A stretch of DNA of 13,515 nt from JBLNBN01 sp050260015. Its GTDB lineage: Bacteria > Bacteroidota > Ignavibacteria > Kapaibacteriales > UBA2268. Shown piece by piece: positions 6,195 through 13,145 of the stretch (its first letter is position 1; each line of letters begins with the position of its first letter). The stretch is from contig JBLNBN010000020.1 of assembly GCA_050260015.1 (NCBI GenBank), positions 1-13,515 of the forward strand, written 5' to 3'. Under the pieces are notes generated by a model. It did not search any database and was not told the DNA's origin. It was given only the letters and a program-made list of their open reading frames with translations. Both the position numbers and the translations under genes were made by a program.

Positions 6195-6946
6195 CGAGAT
6201 TACGAATAATATTATTACCTGTTTTATTGATCTTTAGCTTACAAGCAGGATTAGCTAACGATAACAATAACGATTATAAAAAAAACGATGTAATTACTAA
6301 TTTATATAGTAATTACCAACGAAATAAAAGTAAATTTATAGGATTAGCAATTGAAAGGTTGCATCAATCTATTACAAAAGACAAATACCTTAGGGAGGCT
6401 TTTTATTCTAACGATAGCGCTTTATTAAAAAAGTTACAAGTTTTTATAAATCCGCTTATAAAGCTAAAACCTGAGGCAATAAACTATACATATAGCGACG
6501 ATATTAGTCAGTATTTAGAACTCGACACTATAAATTTTGATTGCGTAGCAGGGTTTTTCCTGGACGATACGCTTTGTTTTAACGTAGCAAGAGGTCATAA
6601 TGAATGCGATATTAAAGCTGAATTTATGGACAGTATAACTCCAGATTGGTGTCCTGAAAAATATTATTTTTATCAACATTATTATTACGAAAAAGAAAGT
6701 AGAAATTGCGTCAAATCTGAGTTTAGAGTGATTAAAGATACTAATTTTGTATTTAGAATAGATGGATTAATGTGGAATTTTTTTACAATAAAGGATGGTA
6801 AGTTACTTATTTATCCTTTAGACCAGGAAGATATCAATACAGGTTTACTGGATAAGCCTAACGATTTTATAAGAAGCACTTATAAAGAAAAATTTATACG
6901 AAGAAGCGCGAGAAATTGCCCTCTCTCTAAAACTTGGAAAAAATGA
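6173..6946 (+). CDS. Presumed immunity protein to the cysteine peptidase toxin, exported
   Basis: The 257-residue protein starts at ATG 6173, inside the last codons of the toxin gene (22-base overlap), with GAGGGAG upstream. This implies translational coupling, typical of toxin-immunity pairs. A TTG two codons earlier is a less likely start. The N-terminus has a basic start and hydrophobic core (RIILLPVLLIFSL) with a probable signal peptidase I site after GLA (about residue 28), so the protein should reach the periplasm. The mature part has six cysteines, which could form disulfides. I recognise no family. The role is inferred from position only. The sequence is very AT-rich, like the toxin domain and unlike the neighbouring Rhs core. 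Confidence 0.7.
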   Translation: MDTSKKVARLRIILLPVLLIFSLQAGLANDNNNDYKKNDVITNLYSNYQRNKSKFIGLAIERLHQSITKDKYLREAFYSNDSALLKKLQVFINPLIKLKPEAINYTYSDDISQYLELDTINFDCVAGFFLDDTLCFNVARGHNECDIKAEFMDSITPDWCPEKYYFYQHYYYEKESRNCVKSEFRVIKDTNFVFRIDGLMWNFFTIKDGKLLIYPLDQEDINTGLLDKPNDFIRSTYKEKFIRRSARNCPLSKTWKK

Positions 6947-7020
6947 GTTGGTAAACAAAATTTATAGAAGGAATTAGCGGCCCCGTATTCCATTAATAAT
7001 TTTACAAAATAGGCAACTCC

Positions 7021-7284
7021 ATGCTCAAACACCTCATATCATTAGCCCTTCTGATGTTAGCGCTATCGGAAGTAAAAGTTACGGCGCAAATGCTCGTTCC
7101 CGGCGTAGCATACACCTACGACCTCAACGGAAATAGGACCCGTAGGGAATTTACTCAGGTCCTCATGAAGCGCGGCCTACCAAACGATTCCACGGAGGTC
7201 GAGGCGGCCCTCGGCGCGGAGAACAGGATTACCGTCGCGCCGAACCCCACGACGGGCCTATTGAAAATAGAAATAACGGGATGA
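7021..7284 (+). pseudogene. Truncated secreted YD-repeat / sorting-tail protein, copy A
   Basis: The frame starts with a signal peptide (MLKHLISLALLMLALSEVKV, cleavage near residue 22), then YTYDLNGNRTRREFTQ, a single YD/Rhs-type repeat motif, then ITVAPNPTTGLLKIEITG, the beginning of a T9SS-like type A sorting domain. A close relative lies at 13146-13515 and continues for at least 36 more residues. In copy A the homology breaks exactly at ...ITG (about 7281) and a TGA follows, after which come REP-like hairpins. It is therefore a 3'-truncated remnant, 87 codons long. It sits about 75 bases after the immunity gene, the same order as in the second cassette. Confidence 0.75.
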
Positions 7285-7295
7285 TTTTGATCTCC

Positions 7296-7462
7296 AGTCC
7301 CGCAGGGACGGCATCATTCGTAACCGTAAGCAAGCGCAGCGCAGCTTACGGAAACTAATCGGCAAAGGAAAATAAGCCCCGCAGGGGCGGCATTATTGAT
7401 TGCCGAGGACCAAGGATATTTATGGATGCCCCTCATCCTAACCTTCTCCCCGAGGGAGAAGG
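7296..7462. repeat. Cluster of REP-like hairpins with triloops
   Basis: Four hairpins are packed between the truncated protein gene and the end of the glucoamylase gene. They are GTCCC-GCA-GGGAC (7297-7309); CCGTAAGC/GCTTACGG around a 12-base loop (7324-7351); GCCCC-GCA-GGGGC (7376-7388); and CCTTCTCCC-CGA-GGGAGAAGG (7442-7462, 9-bp stem). The first and third share the tail GGCAT and are the same element with compensating stem changes. These may also stop convergent transcription from both sides. Confidence 0.75.
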
Positions 7463-7531
7463 AACCGAGCCTTCAGTTTGAATACGGTAGTTCGTCATTT
7501 CCTGAAAACCATAGCGCAGCCCTTTACATCG

Positions 7532-7574
7532 CCCTCTTTCCCCTAAATTTGCAATAAATCAAATAAATGCGTAA
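7532..7574. repeat. Third copy of the 43-bp promoter/ATG repeat
   Basis: The 43 bases match 11440-11482 exactly and the copy at 5094-5136 with a few differences. They include CTAAATTTGC and an ATG followed by CGTAA. Here the repeat is not followed by an Rhs core. It ends four bases from the glucoamylase stop codon, so it marks a rearrangement breakpoint. Confidence 0.8.
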
Positions 7575-7577
7575 TTA

Positions 7578-10040
7578 TCATTTCCCTTCATGAGCGGACT
7601 TTCGCTTAGTATCGGCGTCCTTTTTCTGCTTTTCCGCATGCGAGATTATCGCAACTGAATAATTCGTTCCCTCCCAGGTGCCTGAATCTGCCCACAAGAA
7701 TGTAAAACGAATTGTCGCTCCCTCGGTTAGTTTTTCTGTCGGCAAGTCCGCCTTGTGCACTCCCAACCCCGTGTCGGTCGTTTCAGTGTCGTAAGCGTTC
7801 GCCCAGTTATCGAGGCTCCAATGTATTTTCGCCTTTGCCTGCAGCTCTATCCTAAAGACTTTTCCACTTGTCATAGTTGATATCTTTTGGTTCGGCTTCC
7901 AGATATAGTAAGGTGAGTCCTGGGAATTCTTAATATATCTATCGACGGTTTGCCGTGGCATATCGAAGACTTTGTTGTCCTTAATAGAACGAAGGAGTTT
8001 GACGTGTTCCGAGTGAGCCCATACCAATGGCATCGCGGAGCCGGAAGGCTTTCCGAAGAATAATTCATGGTTGGGAATATCGCCGGAGTCCCAGATTTGC
8101 TCCGAAATCATACCGCCTTCGTTGGAGAACGCTTCGAGCGAGATAAGGAGCTTCTCGGCTTCCTTTACCCTGCCCGCTGCAAGCTCGTAGTGCCCCCGTT
8201 CGCCCGTCAGTAGGGGCCAAAGCCTGCCTATGCCCGTTCCTGAGAATGGCTTGCCGTCGGGTTGTTCGCCGTAGCCGTCCTCGTTATAGCGGTGCCAACA
8301 GGGGCCGAACGGCGTATCGATCTTCAGTAATTTGTCGATCACCTTTACGGTATTTACAATTCTATCGTCGTTCGCCGCTCTTAGCCCAAACCGAACGAGG
8401 GAAAGGGCGTCCGGGCTGATTATGTGGGTAGCGAGGAAGCTGCTGCTCGCCTCCGGGAGATTCTTTAAAATAATCGTCGCCGGTTGGTTGGAATCTCCTG
8501 GCAATAACTCTACCGGAGCAATACGAACGTAGTAACCCTCGACCCCGACTTCCTTCGACAACGGAGTATCCGTTACGTATGTCCACCTTTCGATATTCGC
8601 GTTCCAGTTGTCGGCAGTCTCCCGGAGGTAGTCGGCAATGACTTTTTCATTATTCAATTCGGCCATGTCGGCGGCGCACAACAGCGAAGCGATCTCCGCC
8701 GCAAGAGTGTAGAGCGTGTAGCCAGGTTCCTCCTCCCACCTGTCCTGGGAAGTAACCGGACCGTTGCGCACTATATAGCTGGCGGCGCGCACGATCATTG
8801 GCCATAGGTACTTAATGTCGTCGTCATTGAAAAGTTTTTCTCTCCAGGCTGCGTCCACGAGGAGGATTGGTAGAGCAGTTTCGTCCATTTGTATGCCCGC
8901 CCAATACGGTTTGCCGTCGAGCCACATATTTTGCGGCCAGTAGCCGCTTTCTTCCTGGGTGGAAGCCAGGTAAAGAACGATCCTCTTAATGTCCTCGGAG
9001 GCGCCGGCGGCCAATAACCCCATAGCGGTTTGAACGAGATCCCTGGGCCAGACGAGATGATATCCGCCAATGTCCTTATCGCCTTTGGAAAATCCCCAGG
9101 GTATGGACAGGCTGGCGATAAATCCCCCGGGAAAGCTCTTCGACTCGTGGACGCGCATTACCATTGAGCTAATTGTAAACATCCGCCTGCGTTCCTCGGG
9201 ATACTTATTTTTATGGAGCTTTTTAATCCAGTCCAACCACATTGCGGTATATTCATTCAGGGATTCGTCGAACTTCTTTATTATGCACGTGGCGGCTCTG
9301 TTGCCGGCTTCATCGGAAGTTACGCCGAAACCGAGCGACAGGACGAACTCCCCGCCGCAAGCTTCCAGATCGATTTCGCCGATGAGAGCGATATTGCCGT
9401 TTTCAGCGCGATCATAAGTATTCAAGAGAAGCTTATTGTCGCGCAATTCTTTCCAGCCGTCGGAGAAACCCACGTACCCGACCGATCTTTTAAGCCATGG
9501 AGCGGAACATCCCAGCGCGAGGGCAGTTCGCGGGGTCGAGGCGAAAAGCATGGCTCTGCCCTTGTATTCGCCTGTCCAGCCGGTATCGTCGCTCCCGGAG
9601 TTCTCCAGGTGCGGCGCCAGAATGACGTAAAGATGATAGTCCTTTAAGCTGCCCGCCAAGGGAACAAATTTAATTCTCTGCAGAACGCAATCATGTTCGG
9701 ACGCGGAAAAAATTTCTTTCTCTATCCTGAATTTATTCTGATTGCATGTATTAATTAGCTTGTAAGCCGGGACGCCTTCAGTAATGTATTGAACTTCGGT
9801 CCGAGTATTCCTTTTTTCTTCGGCAAAGAAGTCGCCGCCGTTTGTTACGATTAACCCCATATCTCTTGTGCAGGCCTGGTCGATACGGGGATAATACACC
9901 TCGTTGAGAATGCCGTGGCTCAAAGTAAACCACACCCGGCTCGTGGCGTTCAGGGAGGTACCGACGCCGCTTTTAGCGCTGGAGGTCCATCTCGGCTCAA
10001 TTCCCGGGGCGCCGGGGGCGATATTATTATCATTCGGCAT
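7578..10040 (-). CDS. GH15 glucoamylase (glucan 1,4-alpha-glucosidase)
   Basis: The enzyme releases glucose from the non-reducing ends of alpha-glucans. The 820 residues are typical of prokaryotic GH15. The N-terminal super-beta-sandwich (GDase_N-like, about 10-275) starts with APGAPGIEPRWTSSAKSGVG, and the (alpha/alpha)6 barrel covers about 295-700. VWPRDL at 330-335 is the substrate-site motif, DRWEEEPGY (433-441) carries the likely general acid (E436-E438), and VWAHSEH around E678 carries the likely general base. A C-terminal extension (about 705-800, with WANAYDTETTDT and WADSGTWEGTNYSV) resembles a glucodextranase-type C domain. No signal peptide is visible, so it probably acts in the cytoplasm on glycogen or imported maltodextrins. 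It follows the glucose dehydrogenase gene by 71 bases in one operon. Confidence 0.93.
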   Translation of the reverse strand: MPNDNNIAPGAPGIEPRWTSSAKSGVGTSLNATSRVWFTLSHGILNEVYYPRIDQACTRDMGLIVTNGGDFFAEEKRNTRTEVQYITEGVPAYKLINTCNQNKFRIEKEIFSASEHDCVLQRIKFVPLAGSLKDYHLYVILAPHLENSGSDDTGWTGEYKGRAMLFASTPRTALALGCSAPWLKRSVGYVGFSDGWKELRDNKLLLNTYDRAENGNIALIGEIDLEACGGEFVLSLGFGVTSDEAGNRAATCIIKKFDESLNEYTAMWLDWIKKLHKNKYPEERRRMFTISSMVMRVHESKSFPGGFIASLSIPWGFSKGDKDIGGYHLVWPRDLVQTAMGLLAAGASEDIKRIVLYLASTQEESGYWPQNMWLDGKPYWAGIQMDETALPILLVDAAWREKLFNDDDIKYLWPMIVRAASYIVRNGPVTSQDRWEEEPGYTLYTLAAEIASLLCAADMAELNNEKVIADYLRETADNWNANIERWTYVTDTPLSKEVGVEGYYVRIAPVELLPGDSNQPATIILKNLPEASSSFLATHIISPDALSLVRFGLRAANDDRIVNTVKVIDKLLKIDTPFGPCWHRYNEDGYGEQPDGKPFSGTGIGRLWPLLTGERGHYELAAGRVKEAEKLLISLEAFSNEGGMISEQIWDSGDIPNHELFFGKPSGSAMPLVWAHSEHVKLLRSIKDNKVFDMPRQTVDRYIKNSQDSPYYIWKPNQKISTMTSGKVFRIELQAKAKIHWSLDNWANAYDTETTDTGLGVHKADLPTEKLTEGATIRFTFLWADSGTWEGTNYSVAIISHAEKQKKDADTKRKSAHEGK

Positions 10041-10111
10041 TGGCTAAATCCCATTTCGTAAAAAGAATAACATCCGAATACAAGCGGAAAGACAAGCGCC
10101 TATTTTCCTAA

Positions 10112-11224
10112 TTAGTCCGACTCGCCCCATTCTATAACCGACTTAATTTCGTCGCTTAAATGGCTTTGGAGGGGCATTTTAAAATCATTTACGGGGAATC
10201 GGTGGGTTATCAATTTCTCGACATGGTCGCCCCATTTATCATACGCTTTACCTAGGGTATCCACTGCGCCAGCGAAATGCTTCGGGGCCGCGTTGACGCT
10301 GCCGATCATTACTTGATTCTTCAGAACAAGTCGCCGGATTAATTCGGCGCCCTGAATTTCAATTGTTTTGTCGCCGCCCGGAATTCCTGTAATCACATAA
10401 ATGCCGTTATAGCCAAGCGCGTCCAAAAGATTGAATTCCAATTTAGGCGCGCCGGTAGCCTCGAAGATTAGGTCCATGGCCCCAAACTTATCGTCAATAT
10501 CTTCCGTATTCGTCTTCTTTCCATAAATATAGGTTCCCCCGATATGCTCAAGCCATTTCACCCTGTAGGAAGCAGGCTCGACAATATCGAGCCCGTAAAT
10601 CACGGCGCCGCGCAGCGCCAGGTCCAGGCCGACCAAAAGCCCGATAGGCCCTAATCCTGCAATCAGGCATCTTTTGCCTTTTATCCAATCCTCGTCGTTT
10701 CTTTCCATTGGTAATCGGACTGACTGAATAGCGATCGATTCTTCTATGGCCTTTATGCCTATCGACGTGGGCTCGGTTAATACGCCGATGGATCGTATTT
10801 CGGGGGGTATTTTTATGAAATATTGCTCTTTATCCAATACATACTCCGCCTGGTAGCCGTCCAACTCCTTAATGCCTCTCTCTTTATAATTACCGCTAAG
10901 GCACATATCGGCCCGATTCACGCTGCATGGAAAACATATACCGCAGGGACGCCGTACGGAAAAGAGGCCGTAGTCGCCAATATTTACCGTTTTTACATCC
11001 TGGCCCACCTCCACAACGCGACCAAACATCTCGTGGCCAATGACTAACTCCTTACTTCCGGGCGGGGCCGTAGAGCGTCCGCCGGCGGCTTCCTCGCGAT
11101 CGGTTCCGCAAATGCCAATACTTATAACCTTAACTTTAACTTCGTCCGATGAAGCTACTCGCGGCGAAGGGCGATCAGTCAAATAGACATTCTTCGTACC
11201 AGGAATCAATGCTATAGCTTTCAT
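10112..11224 (-). CDS. Zinc-dependent glucose dehydrogenase (medium-chain dehydrogenase, archaeal GDH-like)
   Basis: Predicted to oxidise D-glucose to gluconolactone with NAD(P)+. Of 370 residues, the N-terminal GroES-like domain carries catalytic zinc ligands C39 (GICGTD), H64-E65 (GHEMFG) and E151 (LTEPTS). A complete structural zinc lobe is present at C94, C97, C100 and C108. The Rossmann domain has GLGPIG at 190-195 and an acidic residue (D213, GLDIVEP) at the end of the second strand, which suggests NAD+ preference. The C-terminal part matches the glucose dehydrogenase subfamily rather than alcohol or sorbitol dehydrogenases. The gene precedes the glucoamylase gene on the same strand, so the pair could feed a gluconate or Entner-Doudoroff-type route. 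The start MKAIALIPG is typical of the family. Confidence 0.88.
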   Translation of the reverse strand: MKAIALIPGTKNVYLTDRPSPRVASSDEVKVKVISIGICGTDREEAAGGRSTAPPGSKELVIGHEMFGRVVEVGQDVKTVNIGDYGLFSVRRPCGICFPCSVNRADMCLSGNYKERGIKELDGYQAEYVLDKEQYFIKIPPEIRSIGVLTEPTSIGIKAIEESIAIQSVRLPMERNDEDWIKGKRCLIAGLGPIGLLVGLDLALRGAVIYGLDIVEPASYRVKWLEHIGGTYIYGKKTNTEDIDDKFGAMDLIFEATGAPKLEFNLLDALGYNGIYVITGIPGGDKTIEIQGAELIRRLVLKNQVMIGSVNAAPKHFAGAVDTLGKAYDKWGDHVEKLITHRFPVNDFKMPLQSHLSDEIKSVIEWGESD

Positions 11225-11343
11225 GCTTATTCCTAAAGTATTTATCTAAGTATATCGATTCAAGAGGATATTTATTTCTTAACATATATTCATCGATGAG
11301 GTTTGCGCAGTTGCCGCTAATCATTGCGCCGTTGATATGCGCT
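11175..11343 (-). pseudogene. Possible C-terminal fragment of an unrecognised gene, cut by cassette 2
   Basis: A minus-strand frame reads NGAMISGNCANLIDEYMLRN then KYPLESIYLDKYFRNK, continuing 17 residues into the dehydrogenase start in another frame and stopping at 11175-11177. The stretch is protein-like in composition. To the right the open frame continues only into the long repeat (from 11344), where the sequence is no longer plausible coding. This suggests the C-terminal end of an upstream operon gene whose front was removed when the toxin cassette inserted. I do not recognise the family. It could be a chance open frame, or a small gene starting at MISGN. Confidence 0.3.
11233..11263 (-). 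promoter_or_regulatory. Candidate promoter of the glucose dehydrogenase-glucoamylase operon
   Basis: On the minus strand TTG (11261-11263) is followed after 20 bases by TACTTTAG (11233-11240), one mismatch from TAnnTTTG. That is the spacing of Bacteroidota promoters. The -7 box is eight bases from the ATG, which would give an almost leaderless transcript. A weak call. Confidence 0.25.
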
Positions 11344-11784
11344 CTCCCCAAACCGCGTAGCGGTTCAACGTCATTAGAAATGATAGTTCCCCCAAGAATT
11401 CCCGAACGTCGTAGACGTTCCACAAGCGGCGGCCCATTCCCCTCTTTCCCCTAAATTTGCAATAAATCAAATAAATGCGTAAGTTAATGCGTTCGATAAA
11501 AGAGTTCTTTAAATCGGTTTCGGCGGTTTTCGGCGCGGGGATGCGCGCCGCAGGCGCGGCTTCACCGGGCACGAGCATATCCGGCAGTTTAATTTGATAA
11601 ACATGAACGCGAGGCTCTACGACCCGCAGGTAGGGAGATTCCTAAGCCCGGATAACTATAGCGGCAGCCCGGAGAACCCGCAGAGCTATAATAGGTATAG
11701 CTACGTTCTTAATAATCCATTGAAGTATACCGATCCGACGGGGAATTATGGATACATACCCTACCAAGGACAATATGATGGTAC
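11344..11784 (+). repeat. Long direct repeat, copy 2 (cassette head)
   Basis: Nearly identical to 4999-5437, with the same hairpins (AACCGC-GTA-GCGGTT at 11351-11365; GAACGTC-GTA-GACGTTC at 11404-11420), the CTAAATTTGC element, an ATG at 11475, and the truncated Rhs core. The two copies differ by small insertions around the GC-rich join at about 11530-11560 (GCGCGCCGCAGGCGC), so the ATG-to-core distance is 86 here against 85 in copy 1. Copies are in the same orientation, about 6.3 kb apart, so recombination between them would delete the intervening segment. Confidence 0.9.
11440..11482 (+). promoter_or_regulatory. Promoter-like repeat with ATG, copy 2
   Basis: Carries CTAAATTTGC (TAnnTTTG-type -7 element) ahead of the ATG at 11475-11477. 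The frame from that ATG (MRKLMRSIKEFFKS...) ends near 11593, in a different frame from the Rhs core. Exact match over 43 bases to 7532-7574. Confidence 0.4.
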
Positions 11785-12574
11785 TGCATCAGGCTTCGGC
11801 GGCACGCTTAGCTTTAGTATAGGCGGCGTCACCCAAGGAATGTTAGGTATAAACTTATGGCGGGGTATTAAATATTCCATTGATCTTTGCGCATTTGAGT
11901 TCTACCTAAGCGGCGGAGTGATGGGTACATTCGGTAAGTACCTTTTAAGTCCTACAGGTGGATGGGGTAGAGGAAACACTAATATTTCAAGCAATATACC
12001 GCATAATAAGTTGCCAAGAAATATCTCATTTAGACAAGAAATTAATGGCTTCACTTTCTCAAGCTTATCTGAATCAGACAAGGCAAAAGCCTCTGCTAAC
12101 TATACTAAAGTGATAGATAAAATTAATAACAATATTGATATTAGTTTACCAGATAATCTTATGGTAGTTGCCGCCTCTAGCGAGGAAATTAAAAGCTTTA
12201 GTGCATACCATAAAGACGAAGACTTTCTTGGAGGTTTGGTTATTAACAATATGGAAGTAGATGGTGAAATGATGACGATAGTTTTTATTTCTACTGAGTA
12301 TCTCTTAAATCCTGAAGGACTTCCTGGGGCGGAATATGAAAGAGCTGATGAAATATTGTGGGAAAGATATCAATTAGAAGATATAATAATTCATGAATTC
12401 GGTCATGTAGATGGATACTGTCAATATCCCGAATATAAAAATCTGAATGCTACTGAAAGAGAGAATTATGCTATATATTTTAGAAATAAAGTTTTAAATA
12501 ATTTTGGCCGCTCTCCACAAAATTATGAACGCGTTTGGCCCTGGCAACTTGGTGGATGGTTTAATCGCCCATAA
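11594..12574 (+). CDS. Orphan Rhs-core / HExxH zinc metallopeptidase toxin
   Basis: The Rhs core end is clear (GFTGHEH at 11558-11578 in the same frame, then INMNARLYDPQVGRFLSP, NRYSYVLNNPLKYTDPTGN). It is followed by a linker related to that of the first toxin (GYIPYQGQ ... SIDLC) and a unique C-terminal domain. That domain contains IIIHEFGHVDGY with H267-E268-H271, the zinc-binding and catalytic HExxH signature, and a nearby acidic stretch (NATERENYA, E288/E290) that could give the third ligand and resembles the EN-containing helix of other toxin metallopeptidases. The Rhs frame is open from 11513 with no ATG before 11603; the TTG at 11594 lies inside the core, so it is probably an orphan tip. 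The toxin part is AT-rich. The next gene is the presumed immunity protein. Confidence 0.82.
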   Translation: MINMNARLYDPQVGRFLSPDNYSGSPENPQSYNRYSYVLNNPLKYTDPTGNYGYIPYQGQYDGTASGFGGTLSFSIGGVTQGMLGINLWRGIKYSIDLCAFEFYLSGGVMGTFGKYLLSPTGGWGRGNTNISSNIPHNKLPRNISFRQEINGFTFSSLSESDKAKASANYTKVIDKINNNIDISLPDNLMVVAASSEEIKSFSAYHKDEDFLGGLVINNMEVDGEMMTIVFISTEYLLNPEGLPGAEYERADEILWERYQLEDIIIHEFGHVDGYCQYPEYKNLNATERENYAIYFRNKVLNNFGRSPQNYERVWPWQLGGWFNRP

Positions 12575-12653
12575 AGAACTTATTCTAATTCAATAAAATT
12601 CAGCTTTCAATAATTAGCTAATGTTCCTGTATCAGTAATAAAGAAGTAGATTT

Positions 12654-13058
12654 ATGAAGTCCCATTTATATTTTATAATGATTTACTCGCTAGCAATTAT
12701 TCTTACAGGTTGTGTAGATTCCTTATATTGGAAAAGACTCAATACTGTAGAAGAAATTATCCAAAATCCTCACAATATAAAAAATATTGTTGAATCCTCA
12801 CAGTTTTATTGTAATGAGGATTCGTTGTTAAACGATGATTTATGTAACAAAATTTTCACTGGAAAATATTATTATTACAATGAAAAATATGGATATCTTG
12901 TGATGGGACATTACCAGAATGAGAAATGGCTAGATACAAATAAGAAAATGATTCATTACATCAAATTGCGCAGTCCAATTGATACTATGACAGATTGTTC
13001 TTTTTTATTTGAAGAGATTAATGGGAAATGGTGTCTAAAATATATTGTTAAATATTAA
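12654..13058 (+). CDS. Presumed immunity lipoprotein to the zinc peptidase toxin
   Basis: A 134-residue protein with a lipoprotein signal: MKSHLYFIMIYSLAIILTGC, where LTGC is a lipobox and C20 would be lipidated after signal peptidase II cleavage. The mature part has no recognisable domain; it has four further cysteines and many aromatic residues. It lies 79 bases after the toxin stop on the same strand, the standard place for an immunity gene. Like the toxin it is AT-rich. No acidic surface-export signal is evident after C20, so a periplasm-facing membrane anchor is likely. Function is inferred from position and from the parallel with the exported immunity protein of the first cassette. Confidence 0.7.
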   Translation: MKSHLYFIMIYSLAIILTGCVDSLYWKRLNTVEEIIQNPHNIKNIVESSQFYCNEDSLLNDDLCNKIFTGKYYYYNEKYGYLVMGHYQNEKWLDTNKKMIHYIKLRSPIDTMTDCSFLFEEINGKWCLKYIVKY

Positions 13059-13145
13059 CGATATTATAAATTATTGTTAGTTAAGTTGTATAATGGCACT
13101 TTGATATTATAGCAGATCCTAATCAAGAAACCTACAGGTACTACC

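Noticed and set aside
9070..9647. Plus-strand open frames of 115 and 144 codons
   Set aside because: Antisense shadows of the GH15 gene, which has all family motifs over this region.
11321..11578. 85-codon minus-strand open frame across the second long repeat
   Set aside because: It reads through hairpins and the antisense of the Rhs core head; the protein is not plausible.
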